From assembly GCA_943914465.1 (NCBI GenBank), contig CALUCD010000005.1:1-64000 (forward strand): a stretch of 64,000 nt of DNA, written 5' to 3'. The DNA comes from an uncultured Corynebacterium sp. (GTDB taxonomy: Bacteria > Actinomycetota > Actinomycetes > Mycobacteriales > Mycobacteriaceae). The position numbers and the translations under genes are program-made. This document shows, in pieces, positions 33,699 to 42,849 of the stretch (position 1 is the first letter of the stretch; every line of letters starts with the position of its first letter). A model generated the notes under the pieces. It was not told the DNA's origin. It saw only the letters and a program-made list of their open reading frames with translations, and did not search any database.

Positions 33699-35054
33699 TC
33701 ACGCGAACATCTGCCACAGCGCAACGCACACAATCACGATGCCGAGCAGGAACACGAACCAGGTTTCCAGCCGGTTGGCGTAGTGCTTGAAGGCGATGGC
33801 GTTGCGGAAGAGCAGCATTGGCACGATGTAGAGCAGGAATGCGATGAACACGCCGCCGACGACTGAGATCAGGTCAAGGATGGACGGGTTGAGCACCGCC
33901 ACGATCACAGAGCTGACGAACACGAAGATGTAGATGCCCCATTTGAGGGTTTTCGCTCCTACTTTGTCGGCGAATCCCGGCGCGATGGAGCGGACCATGT
34001 AGGCGGTGCCTTCCTCGGTGCCGAGCATGTGGCCGAAGAATGACGAGGCAATCGCGCACAGGGCCACGACCGGGGAGAGCACGGCAAGGAACGGCGTTTG
34101 TGTCACGTTGGCGAAGTAGCTGAGCACGGGGATGTTCTGCTCGCGGATTTCTGACATGCCGTCTGCGCCGAGCGCGAGTGTGCAGGACCAGACGAAGAAC
34201 ATGGTGAAGCCGACGAGCATCGCGGTGGTGATGCCTTCGATTTTGGACACGGTTCGCTCGGTCTTTGCGACGTCGCCGCCACAGGTTTTCTGCACGTCCA
34301 GCGCGAATTGTGACACCGCAGCCATGTGGCTGAAGCTGAACACGATGACGGGCAGGATCAAAAGCATTGCCTGCCACAGCGGCACGCCTGATTCATAGGC
34401 GCGGAAGCTCTCCAGATCCCACCGGGGGATGAGGTAGATCGACACCACCGCAAGCGCGATGATCAGGGGGTAGACCAGCAGGTTGGCAAACCACAGTGTG
34501 GCTTTCTTGCCCAGCGCGTATGCACCGGTGAGCAGGCCGACACACAAGGTCGCCATAAGCCACCGCGGCAGCTGTGGGCCGTGGAGCTGGTTGACCACGA
34601 AGCTGTCCATTGTGTTGGTCACGCTCACCCCATAGATCAACACAATGGGGTAGATGGACAGCCAATACATCACCCCGGTGATCAGCCCGCGCGAGCGACC
34701 CGACAGGGCGGTGATGACCTGCAGCACGTCGAGGCCTTTGACGGGGGAAGCGCTGACCATACGCGAGTAGGTCCGGTGTGAGGCGAACACCATCGGCCCA
34801 ACCAGGATGGTGGCTAGGACGAGGGGAACAAAGCCGTAACCGCCGGCGTCGATAGGCAAAAAGAGAATGCCCGCGCCCACGGCCGTGCCGAAGAGCGTGA
34901 TTGCCCACGACACGGTTCCTCCGTCGGGCGCCCCGCCTTCACTGGCGGCACGGATCTGTTTCTGATCGGCTTCGGTGAGATTGGCGATGTCGAACTCCTG
35001 CGCACCCTGGCGCAAGTGCTCTTCGCTGTGAATCTTTGGCAATGGTTCGCTCAC
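33699..35054 (-). CDS. SdaC/TdcC-like serine/threonine-type proton symporter
   Basis: The 451-residue membrane protein of the HAAAP family has about 11 hydrophobic segments, starting at TVSWAITLFGTAVGAGILFL, a typical first helix with the GAGILFLP signature. It probably imports serine, threonine or another small amino acid with protons. The open frame runs to 35162, but AAAGGAG lies five bases before the GTG at 35054, giving VSEPLPKIHSEEH as the start. A paralogue with the same soluble N-terminus is cut by the left window edge, so the defence island lies between two copies. No serine dehydratase gene is adjacent in the window. Confidence 0.87.
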   Translation of the reverse strand: MSEPLPKIHSEEHLRQGAQEFDIANLTEADQKQIRAASEGGAPDGGTVSWAITLFGTAVGAGILFLPIDAGGYGFVPLVLATILVGPMVFASHRTYSRMVSASPVKGLDVLQVITALSGRSRGLITGVMYWLSIYPIVLIYGVSVTNTMDSFVVNQLHGPQLPRWLMATLCVGLLTGAYALGKKATLWFANLLVYPLIIALAVVSIYLIPRWDLESFRAYESGVPLWQAMLLILPVIVFSFSHMAAVSQFALDVQKTCGGDVAKTERTVSKIEGITTAMLVGFTMFFVWSCTLALGADGMSEIREQNIPVLSYFANVTQTPFLAVLSPVVALCAIASSFFGHMLGTEEGTAYMVRSIAPGFADKVGAKTLKWGIYIFVFVSSVIVAVLNPSILDLISVVGGVFIAFLLYIVPMLLFRNAIAFKHYANRLETWFVFLLGIVIVCVALWQMFA

Positions 35055-35216
35055 GTCCACTCCTTTGTCCGCAACGTCCTTTTCCTGATTGTGCCTAGTG
35101 TGCTCACAACCGGGGAGGGTTTTTGCGGTATTTGGTGAACTCTTTTTCAGCGCCCAGAGCAAACGGTGCGCGGCGCCGCGTTTGCTCTGGAGCGCGAGGG
35201 GAGCGAACCAGCTGGC

Positions 35217-37448
35217 CTACGAGTTGCCGAAGCGCGCTGCGAAATCACCGAGCGCGCCGCCAAGGCGAGCGATCGCCGCACGCACCGCACCGAGCAGACC
35301 TGCAAGCATGCCGCTGGCGGAGGAACCGTCGGACGCTTCATCACCCGGGGCGGGTGCCGGAGCAGGCTGCTCGGGAGCAGGCTGTGGCTCAGGTGCCGGT
35401 TCCGGGGTGGGTGTCGGTGCAGGTGCAGGTGCCGGCGCGTGATCACCGGCGCGGGCGGTGAGCCACTGATCCTGCCCAATTGGGTGATCCACCAGGCGGA
35501 TCTCACCGATGTTGCCCACCCAGCCATTTTGCTTTTCGTTACCAACGGCGGACGTGCCCAGCAACCACTTGACGTCCTCGCCAGCGAGGCCGACTGGGCC
35601 GGTGCCGTCGCGAAGCACTGGGGCCCCGTCGATGTACATGGTCACCGACGCGTCCGCCGGGTTGTTGACCACAGCGACGTGGACCCAGTCACCCTTCGGG
35701 ATCTCGTGGCTGCGGTTGACCAGTGTTTCACCGTTTTCGCCAATGGAGCGCCAGCGCAGTTCGCGAACGCCGGAGAGGTTGAGCGTTTGCGCCGGGTCCT
35801 GATCGGGCTTCGCCGGGTCAGCGCCGGTGGCGGGGGTGCCGGGGGCGACGTCTGCGCCGGAAGCGTCGCGGATCAGCGCTGCTGCGTTGCCATTGTCTGC
35901 CCGGGTGAACGCCTCATCAACCTTCACAAACGCCTCTAGGGTGTAGCCGTCAGGAAATGACGTGGAGTTGATGTCAGCGCCGGTGGCGGTTTCGAACCAA
36001 GACACGGCGTCCTTGCCTGCTGGTTTCGCCCAGCGCAGGGAGCCGGTGTCGGCGGAAAGCGGGTGGACATCCTTGGAATAGGTTACCGATTCCGCACCCG
36101 TGCCGTCGAGGTAGTCCACGCGGGTGAAGTCCTGACCGCGGGCGATGTCGGGGATGGTGGTGCCGGCGGGGGCTGGGAAAGCGTCGTCAAGCTGTGTGCC
36201 CTCGAAGTTCGCCTGTCCGGGGCGCCAGTGCGCGGCGGTGCCTTCGACCTTCACGTAATCGTCGCTGTTCTTCGGCTTGTCGGCCTCGGTAATGGTGTGC
36301 GGCGTGAAACCGTCGAGCACGGTGCGCTTGAGTGTCTCGGCGTAGTTCGGGTCGTTTTCGTCGCCCTTGGTCCATGCGTCGTTGAAGCCGGCGAAACGCG
36401 CGTCGAAGTCCATGTCGATGGCGTAAGAGTCATGCGGTGCGGTGAGCAACGCCTGGTCGAAGCGGTTGAGCTGTTCGGGCTGCTTGTTGCGCGCCCACGG
36501 CGAGTAGGCGGTCATCTCCAGCTGGTTGTTGGTCAGGTCGAACTGCAGCTGGCCCATCAGGCCGTTGCCGCCGAGGTAGCCACGCTGGTAGTCCTGCAGG
36601 ATGTTGACCACCTGGTTGCCGGCGTCGTTGGTGGAGATGTGGTAGCCAGAGCCGTGGTAGTGGCCAGAGATGGTGAGGAAGATCTGGTCGTTTTTGCGAA
36701 TCAGGTTGTCGAACAGCGCCTGGCCGTACTGCTTGCTGTAGAAGATGTTTCCGGCCTCGTCGATGTTGTTGATCTCGTGCGAGGTGAGGATGACAGGCAG
36801 CGTCGGGTGCGCATCGATGACCTCTTGCGCCCACGCCATAGCCTCGTCGTTGGCGCGGAAACCCAGCGCAAGCACGAGGTACTGCTGGCCCTCGGCCTCG
36901 AAGATGTGGTACTCAGAGTCCACGCTCTGGCCGGGGAAGACGTAGGTATCGCCGCCACCGGGGCGGATCTCAAGCGACTCGTGGCGGCCACCGAAGGTGG
37001 GCTGTGCCTCTGCACGCGATTGCGGGAAGTAGGTGTGCAGCGCAGAGGTGCCGTCGAACATGGCGTAGTCATGGTTGCCGGGCAGGATGGAGTAGTTCAC
37101 TCCAGCGTTATCTAGTGTGGCCATGGCGCGTGAGGCGATGTCCCAGCTGTCCCGATCCTCCGGCTCATCAACAACGTCGCCGAGGTGGGTGACAAACTCA
37201 AGCCCGAGTTCATCCTGGTTACTGGCCAAAAATTCGGTCTGGGCGTCGAACGGGTTTGCACCGAAGCGGGTGCCGTAGATGTCACCCGTCTTTTCGGTGC
37301 CGTAGCGGGCGTAGTACTGGGTATCGGGCATGACGCCCAAAGTGAAGCGGGAAGCAAGGTCATCTGCTGGTTGTGCTGTAGCCAGCGGAAGTTGGGTCAG
37401 GGGAGTGAGTAACGTCAGGGCAGTAGCGGCGGCAAAGTATTTGCGCAT
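35217..37448 (-). CDS. Secreted calcineurin-like metallophosphoesterase with LamG-type domain
   Basis: The 743-residue protein starts MRKYFAAATALTLLTPLTQL and has a signal peptide ending near ATAQPADD. AAGGAG precedes the ATG at 37448; the longer frame to 37493 is not needed. Metal-site motifs are in order: GVMPDTQYY, HLGDVVDEP, LPGNHDYAMF, LTSHEINN and SGHYHGSGYH, all within residues 30-300. Residues about 540-690 resemble a LamG/concanavalin-like jelly-roll (EAFVKVDEAF, VTMYIDGAPVL). A proline-alanine-glutamate tail (PAPAPAPTPTPEPAPEPQ) and a final hydrophobic helix follow, suggesting cell-wall span or surface retention. A likely role is extracellular phosphate-ester hydrolysis. It stands alone. 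Confidence 0.88.
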   Translation of the reverse strand: MRKYFAAATALTLLTPLTQLPLATAQPADDLASRFTLGVMPDTQYYARYGTEKTGDIYGTRFGANPFDAQTEFLASNQDELGLEFVTHLGDVVDEPEDRDSWDIASRAMATLDNAGVNYSILPGNHDYAMFDGTSALHTYFPQSRAEAQPTFGGRHESLEIRPGGGDTYVFPGQSVDSEYHIFEAEGQQYLVLALGFRANDEAMAWAQEVIDAHPTLPVILTSHEINNIDEAGNIFYSKQYGQALFDNLIRKNDQIFLTISGHYHGSGYHISTNDAGNQVVNILQDYQRGYLGGNGLMGQLQFDLTNNQLEMTAYSPWARNKQPEQLNRFDQALLTAPHDSYAIDMDFDARFAGFNDAWTKGDENDPNYAETLKRTVLDGFTPHTITEADKPKNSDDYVKVEGTAAHWRPGQANFEGTQLDDAFPAPAGTTIPDIARGQDFTRVDYLDGTGAESVTYSKDVHPLSADTGSLRWAKPAGKDAVSWFETATGADINSTSFPDGYTLEAFVKVDEAFTRADNGNAAALIRDASGADVAPGTPATGADPAKPDQDPAQTLNLSGVRELRWRSIGENGETLVNRSHEIPKGDWVHVAVVNNPADASVTMYIDGAPVLRDGTGPVGLAGEDVKWLLGTSAVGNEKQNGWVGNIGEIRLVDHPIGQDQWLTARAGDHAPAPAPAPTPTPEPAPEPQPAPEQPAPAPAPGDEASDGSSASGMLAGLLGAVRAAIARLGGALGDFAARFGNS

Positions 37449-38198
37449 GTCATCTCCTTCAAGCACTCGGATGGCAGACGGGGGTGCTGCCATCCCCGAA
37501 AGCTATGCGGTCGAGGTTGCCCCCTTATGAATACGAGATGAAGCCTCAGCTTTACGACGCCCCCCGTGCTGCTTTCCTGCGCCCTTCTACCGCCCTGAGC
37601 CCAGCGGGCCGTTACATGAGTGAATGCTGTGTCGCTGCGTAGCTTGAGCGTAGACTCAGCCGTGCGCATGCTTGGGGGTAGCCGGGGGTATTCTTTTCAG
37701 CATTGATTATTTTTGTTCGCTAGCAATCCGTTTGCTGGAAAAAGACTGTTAGCTGCGATTTTAGAACCGGACATAGACAGATAGCCTCGAATGATAATAA
37801 TTGCTTTATGCAGGGGAGGATGGCGTTAAAGGATCGTTATACGCCAAAGCTGGACTCTGTGAATGACGCATCTTATACTGATCCCTGCAGGTCCCTTCGC
37901 CCACGGCCCAACCCCCCCCCCGAGGCCGGTAGAGCACTCAACCACCCCCCATTTAGAGTGCGAGACGGCGAAGGGATCTCGCTTGTTTCTACCGCTGCAA
38001 AGCCCCGCAAACCCTCCGTACGCCCTCCACAAACCCACTACAAACAGCGGATATTGACAATGTTTCACGTGAAACGTTGTCGGCCACCCCGGGGGTACTC
38101 GCGCACGGGTTTATCCGAGCTGCAGCAGGTAGAATGATCCCAATACCGGCCCCCATAATGGATCGTTCGGCACGTACCTGCCGGTGGAGGAGAAGACC
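37449..38198. other. Divergent promoter region with AT-rich patch, poly-C run and one parS site
   Basis: This 750-base stretch separates the phosphoesterase (minus) from the ABC operon (plus). An AT-rich patch at about 37685-37810 is the likeliest promoter area. A run of ten C lies at 37912-37921. A parS site is at 38061-38076. TAGAAT at 38131 is a possible -10 for the ABC operon, about 65 bases before its start. A plus-strand open frame of 109 codons (37808-38137) runs through the poly-C run and parS and is not convincing as a gene. Confidence 0.45.
38061..38076. promoter_or_regulatory. parS site 1 (ParB binding)
   Basis: TGTTTCACGTGAAACG matches the bacterial parS consensus TGTTTCACGTGAAACA with one terminal mismatch. 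It is intergenic, upstream of the ABC operon. It is the leftmost of six copies in this window; ParB spreads from such sites to load SMC and segregate origins. Confidence 0.93.
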
Positions 38199-39323
38199 AT
38201 GGCATCAGTGACATTCGACAACGCAACCCGGGTCTACCCAGGCGCGAACACTCCCAGCGTGGACCGCCTCAATCTGGACATCGCCGACGGGGAATTCTTG
38301 GTCCTCGTCGGACCATCCGGCTCCGGCAAATCCACAGCACTGCGCATGCTTGCGGGCCTTGAAGACACCAACGATGGGCGCATCCTCATCGGAGACAAAG
38401 ATGTCACCCGGCTCTCCCCAAAGGAGCGCGACATCGCCATGGTCTTCCAAAACTACGCGCTCTACCCCCACATGACAGTGCGCGAAAACATCGGATTTGC
38501 TCTGAAAATCGCTGGTGTGGACAAGGCGGAGATCAATCGCCGCGTCGAAGACGCCGCAGCGACCCTGGACCTCACCGCCTACCTTGACCGCAAACCAAAA
38601 GCCCTCTCCGGCGGGCAACGCCAGCGCGTCGCCATGGGCCGCGCAATTGTGCGCGAACCGCAGGTCTTCCTCATGGACGAGCCACTGTCCAACCTGGACG
38701 CGAAGCTGCGCGTGCAAACCCGCACCCAGATCGCAAACCTGCAGCGCCGCATGGGAGTGACCACGCTTTACGTCACCCACGACCAAACCGAAGCGCTCAC
38801 CATGGGCGACCGGATTGCCGTATTGAACTTCGGTGTGCTCCAGCAGGTTGGCACCCCACGCGAGCTCTACGAACACCCGAACAACGTCTTCGTCGCAGGG
38901 TTCATCGGCTCACCTGCCATGAACCTGTCCACCTTCGACGTCGACGCTTCCTCGCGCACCGCGCGCCTCGGGCAGGCATCCATCCCGCTGGGTGATGAAG
39001 TGCTCGCCGGCATCACCGCGCAGGATAACAACCAGATCATCCTTGGTTTCCGGCCCGAGGCACTCGAATTGGTCGACGCGAACACCCAGCACACCATCCC
39101 GGTCGAGGTGGACTTTGTCGAAGAACTCGGCTCCGATTCCTACGTGTACGGCCACCTCGCCGGCGGTGGTTGGCGCGAAGAAGGCCGCGACGAAGGCGCC
39201 GCAGGCCAGATCGTGGTGCGCACCCCACCGCTGTCAGGCACCCGGGAGGGCGACGTGATCCACGTCCGCATCACCGAAGGCGGCCTCCACGCCTTCTCCA
39301 AATCCACCGGCCAGCGGCTGTAG
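38199..39323 (+). CDS. ABC transporter ATPase, MalK/UgpC/MsmX type
   Basis: The 374-residue protein starts MASVTFDNATRVYPGA after GGAGGAG; the longer start at 38184 overlaps that ribosome site. Motifs are Walker A VGPSGSGKSTALRM near 36, Q-loop VFQNYALYPHMT, signature LSGGQRQRVAMGRAIV near 131, Walker B VFLMDEPLSNLD near 155 and H-loop VTHDQTEALT. A C-terminal TOBE/OB region follows (from about 235), as in carbohydrate importers. It energises the two permeases encoded downstream. It is first gene of a six-gene unit. Such ATPases are often shared between sugar systems, so its presence alone does not fix the substrate. Confidence 0.9.
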   Translation: MASVTFDNATRVYPGANTPSVDRLNLDIADGEFLVLVGPSGSGKSTALRMLAGLEDTNDGRILIGDKDVTRLSPKERDIAMVFQNYALYPHMTVRENIGFALKIAGVDKAEINRRVEDAAATLDLTAYLDRKPKALSGGQRQRVAMGRAIVREPQVFLMDEPLSNLDAKLRVQTRTQIANLQRRMGVTTLYVTHDQTEALTMGDRIAVLNFGVLQQVGTPRELYEHPNNVFVAGFIGSPAMNLSTFDVDASSRTARLGQASIPLGDEVLAGITAQDNNQIILGFRPEALELVDANTQHTIPVEVDFVEELGSDSYVYGHLAGGGWREEGRDEGAAGQIVVRTPPLSGTREGDVIHVRITEGGLHAFSKSTGQRL

Positions 39324-39357
39324 GAGCATCGAGCAAGCTGTAACCAGGGAGGTGTTG

Positions 39358-40605
39358 ATGCGCGAGAAGCTCAGCGTGAACGCTTCGGCGTACGCCCCAA
39401 CCCTGCTCACCCTGCCCTGGTCGACCCCGCTTGAGCAGTGGTCCGACACGCTGCTCGCCGCCCTGCCGCGCGGCATCTCACGCCACACCGTCCGCCTCGT
39501 GAGCGCGGACGACAAAGTCATGGCAGTCAAAGAGATCGGGGAGCGCGTCGCATTCCACGAATACCGCACCCTCAAACAGCTCCAAGATCTCGATGCACCG
39601 TGCGTCGTGCCCATCGCCGTCATCACCCACCGCGTCAGCGATGACGGGGAAGAACTCACCCCATGCCTGGTCACCGAGCACCTCGCATTCTCGCTGCCCT
39701 ACCGAGAAGTCTTCTCGCGGATCCTCGACGCTGATGACGCGCACGGCGCACATGACGCGGAGACGGTGAGCAAGCTCATCCGCGCGCTGGCCGTGTTGCT
39801 GGTACGTCTGCACCTGCTCGGTTTCTTCTGGGGTGACGTGTCGCTTTCGAACACGCTGTTTCGTCGAGACGCGGACGAGTTCGCCGCCTACCTCGTCGAC
39901 GCGGAAACGGGCGAGTTCCACGACCCGCTTTCTTCGGGCAAGCGGCTTTACGACGTCGACGTTGCCCGCGTCAACATCATCGGCGAGCTCATGGACCTCC
40001 AAGCCGGAGGGTTCATCGGTGAAGACGTTGACGTGATCGCGCTCGGTGACGAAATCGAGCAGGCCTACCACGAACTCTGGGAGCTGATGACCGGCGAGAT
40101 CGTCATTGATGACGACGCATTCGGCGCGATCACGCAGCGGGTTGCACGCATCAACGAACTTGGTTTCGACGTGGGAGAAACGGAAATCACCAACGACGGC
40201 GACGCATACCGCGTGCACATCGAGCCAGCGGTGTTCTCCACCGGTTTCTACCGCAAAAAGCTCAAACGCCTCACCGGGCTAGATATTCAAGACCGGCAGG
40301 CGCAGCGCTTACTGGGGGAGATGGAGGTCTACCGGGCGATGCAGTACGGCGGCAAACTCCCGCTCGACGCGGTCGCCCACCGGTGGATGGTCAAACACTA
40401 CGAGCCAATCGTGGCACTGACCCCAGAAGCACTGCGAGACAAACTCGAACCCGCGCAGATCTTCCACGAGATTCTGGACCACCGCTGGTTCATCACCGAA
40501 AACAAGCAACGCTTCGTGCCGCTTGCCGAGGCCGCCGAGTCTTACTTCGAAACAATCCTGCCAGCGCGGCCAAACGAAGCGCGCATCTACGGCCCTGCAA
40601 CCTAA
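39358..40605 (+). CDS. DUF4032 protein, WaaP/Kdo-kinase-like fold
   Basis: The 415-residue protein starts MREKLSVNASAYAPTLLTL after GGGAGG. It has kinase-like landmarks: VMAVKEI (ATP-site lysine) near 60, LHLLGFFWGDVSLSNTLF near 155-170, where WGDxSxxN resembles the catalytic loop of lipopolysaccharide kinases, and AYLVDAETGEFHD (a DFG-like acidic pair) near 185. The second half is the DUF4032 region. The family is widespread in actinobacteria with no settled function; a small-molecule or glycolipid kinase is plausible. It lies between the ATPase and the binding-protein gene of an ABC operon, suggesting it phosphorylates the imported compound or controls uptake. That is inference. Confidence 0.82.
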   Translation: MREKLSVNASAYAPTLLTLPWSTPLEQWSDTLLAALPRGISRHTVRLVSADDKVMAVKEIGERVAFHEYRTLKQLQDLDAPCVVPIAVITHRVSDDGEELTPCLVTEHLAFSLPYREVFSRILDADDAHGAHDAETVSKLIRALAVLLVRLHLLGFFWGDVSLSNTLFRRDADEFAAYLVDAETGEFHDPLSSGKRLYDVDVARVNIIGELMDLQAGGFIGEDVDVIALGDEIEQAYHELWELMTGEIVIDDDAFGAITQRVARINELGFDVGETEITNDGDAYRVHIEPAVFSTGFYRKKLKRLTGLDIQDRQAQRLLGEMEVYRAMQYGGKLPLDAVAHRWMVKHYEPIVALTPEALRDKLEPAQIFHEILDHRWFITENKQRFVPLAEAAESYFETILPARPNEARIYGPAT

Positions 40606-40623
40606 ACGATCTGGAGGCACCCC

Positions 40624-41982
40624 ATGCAACGAAGCAACCTCAACCACCAACTGCGCGTAGTGGCGAGCGTGGTCGTGGGCGCGCTGTGCGCCACCCAGCT
40701 CAGCGCGTGCGGCCAAAATGCCGGGCCGAACGTGTACTACCTCAACTTCAAACCAGAGCAGGCGAGTGCCTTTGAGGCTATCGCCGAAGAGTACACCGAA
40801 GAAACGGGTGTGCCGGTCAAAGTGGTCACCGCCGCCTCCGGCTCCTACATGCAAACGCTCAAAGCGGAAATGGCGAAATCCAACGCCCCGACACTGTTCC
40901 AGATCAACGGCCAGGAAGGCTACGGCATCTGGCAGGACTACCTCGCGGATCTGAGCGACTACGAAGTGGTACAAGCACTCAACGAGGACGCCCAACCGAT
41001 CACCGCGCCAGACGGCACAGTACGTGGATTCCCGTTCGCCATGGAAGGCTTCGGCATCCTCTACAACGAGGAGATTATGGATGCGTACTTTGCGTTGCCG
41101 GGGGCGAAGGTGGCGTCGATAAGCGAGCTCACCAGCTTCGACGCACTGAAAACTGTGGCCGAAGATATGCAAGCGCGCAAGGATGAGCTTGGAATCGCTG
41201 GCGCATTCGCCGCGACCTCGCTCATCGCAGGCGAGGAATGGCGCTGGACAAACCACCTGATGAACGGGCCGCTGCACTACGAGATCGTGGATCGCGGCGT
41301 GCAGGAATTTTCTGACATGGCTGAGCTCGAGTTCACCTACGGTGACAACTACCGCCAGCTGTTTGACCTCTACCTCCAAAACTCCACCGTTACCCCCACC
41401 TTGGCCGCCGCCCGCGCGACAGCTGACGCGATGGCCGAATTCGCCACAGGTAAAGCAGCAATGGTGCAAAACGGTAACTGGGCATGGGGGCAGATCTCCG
41501 GTGATGCCGCCAACGTGATCAAAGAAGACAAAATCAAGTTCCTGCCCATGTACATGGGCCTGCCCGGTGAAGACACAGTGGGCCTCAACATCGGCACCGA
41601 GAACTTTTTCGCGGTGAACAACCGCGCAAGCGAGGAAGATCAACAGGCCACCCGCGATTTCCTCAACTGGCTGTTTCTCTCAGACCGTGGCAAAGAGCTA
41701 GTCGTTGGCGAGCTCTCCTTCATCGCACCATTTGAAAACTACAGCCCTGAAGACGTCCCCGACGACCCGCTTGCGCGCCAAGTCCAGGAAGCACTGTCGG
41801 ATGAATCGGTGGAATCAATCCCGTGGGATTTCCAGTACAGCCCGAACCAGCAATTCCGCGACTTGTACGGGCAAAACCTGGCGCAATACGCAATTGGCAA
41901 CCTGTCATGGGACGAAGTGGTGACCAGGCTCAAAACTGATTGGGAGTACGAGATGGCCAACCAGATTGCGCTACTGAACTAA
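40624..41982 (+). CDS. Extracellular sugar-type solute-binding lipoprotein
   Basis: The 452-residue protein starts MQRSNLNHQLRVVASVVVGA and has a lipobox LSAC at residues 27-30, so it is anchored on the outer face of the membrane. The mature part has the family 1 periplasmic-binding fold: YYLNFKPEQASAFEAIAEEY, MQTLKAEMAKSNAPTLFQIN, AMVQNGNWAWGQI and a C-terminal DWEYEMANQ. The family binds oligosaccharides or sugar alcohols. GGAGG precedes the ATG. It feeds the two permeases that follow. The exact sugar cannot be read, and no glycosidase or regulator gene lies alongside to help. Confidence 0.9.
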   Translation: MQRSNLNHQLRVVASVVVGALCATQLSACGQNAGPNVYYLNFKPEQASAFEAIAEEYTEETGVPVKVVTAASGSYMQTLKAEMAKSNAPTLFQINGQEGYGIWQDYLADLSDYEVVQALNEDAQPITAPDGTVRGFPFAMEGFGILYNEEIMDAYFALPGAKVASISELTSFDALKTVAEDMQARKDELGIAGAFAATSLIAGEEWRWTNHLMNGPLHYEIVDRGVQEFSDMAELEFTYGDNYRQLFDLYLQNSTVTPTLAAARATADAMAEFATGKAAMVQNGNWAWGQISGDAANVIKEDKIKFLPMYMGLPGEDTVGLNIGTENFFAVNNRASEEDQQATRDFLNWLFLSDRGKELVVGELSFIAPFENYSPEDVPDDPLARQVQEALSDESVESIPWDFQYSPNQQFRDLYGQNLAQYAIGNLSWDEVVTRLKTDWEYEMANQIALLN

Positions 41983-42001
41983 GGAGCAATGAGATCGGAC
42001 T

Positions 42002-42847
42002 ATGGAACAAGCACTGAAAAAGTATTTCCCCATCTTCGTCCTGCCGACACTGCTCGCGTTTCTCATCGCGTTCTTCGTGCCGTTCATCGTCGGGTTTCTC
42101 CTTTCCTTCACCGAATTCACGACGATCACAGACGCCACCTGGGTAGGTTTGAACAACTACCAGCGGGTCTTCACCGAACGCGAGGGCTTCGTCTCCGCGG
42201 GACTGTTCACCATCGCGGTGTCGATCGTCTCCATCATCACCGTCAACCTCATCGCCTTCGCGCTCGCATGGACACTGACCCGCAAGCTCAAAGGCACCAA
42301 CTTCTTCCGCACGGTCTTTTTCATGCCCAACCTCATCGGCGGGATCGTGCTCGGCTACACGTGGCAATCCATGATCAACGCCGTGCTGGCCAACTATGAA
42401 ACAACCATCGCCGCAGACTGGAAGTACGGCTACCTCGGGTTGATCATGCTAGTGAACTGGCAGCTCATCGGCTACATGATGATCATCTACATCGCCGGGC
42501 TGCAAAACGTGCCGCCCGAACTGATTGAGGCAGCAGAACTCGACGGGGTGAGCCGCTGGGAGATGCTCCGCCACGTCACCATCCCGATGGTGATGCCGTC
42601 AATTACCATCTGCCTCTTCCTCACCCTGTCCAACACGTTCAAGATCTACGACCAAAACCTCGCGCTGACAGACGGCGCACCCGGCGGCCAAACCGAGATG
42701 GTCGCCCTCAACATCGTCAAAACCATGTTCAACCGCGTTGGCGCCGAAGGCGTTGGGCAAGCGAAGGCAGTGATCTTCGTTGTCGTTGTCGTCGTCATCG
42801 CCATGTTCCAACTACGCGCCACCCGCAGCAGGGAAGTGGAGGCATAA
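42002..42847 (+). CDS. ABC sugar permease, MalF type
   Basis: The 281-residue protein has six hydrophobic segments, from IFVLPTLLAFLIAFFVPFIV onward. The ATPase-coupling EAA loop reads ELIEAAELDGVSRWEMLRHV near residue 185, followed by ITIPMVMP-type text. It is the first transmembrane subunit of the importer. The start ATG is 19 bases after the binding-protein stop; AAGGAG is about 14 bases upstream, slightly far. The next permease gene starts two bases after its stop. Confidence 0.9.
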   Translation: MEQALKKYFPIFVLPTLLAFLIAFFVPFIVGFLLSFTEFTTITDATWVGLNNYQRVFTEREGFVSAGLFTIAVSIVSIITVNLIAFALAWTLTRKLKGTNFFRTVFFMPNLIGGIVLGYTWQSMINAVLANYETTIAADWKYGYLGLIMLVNWQLIGYMMIIYIAGLQNVPPELIEAAELDGVSRWEMLRHVTIPMVMPSITICLFLTLSNTFKIYDQNLALTDGAPGGQTEMVALNIVKTMFNRVGAEGVGQAKAVIFVVVVVVIAMFQLRATRSREVEA

Positions 42848-42849
42848 CC

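Noticed and set aside
37808..38137. Open frame of 109 codons upstream of the ABC operon
   Set aside because: It runs through a ten-C run and a parS site, is proline-rich by composition, and has poor codon character.
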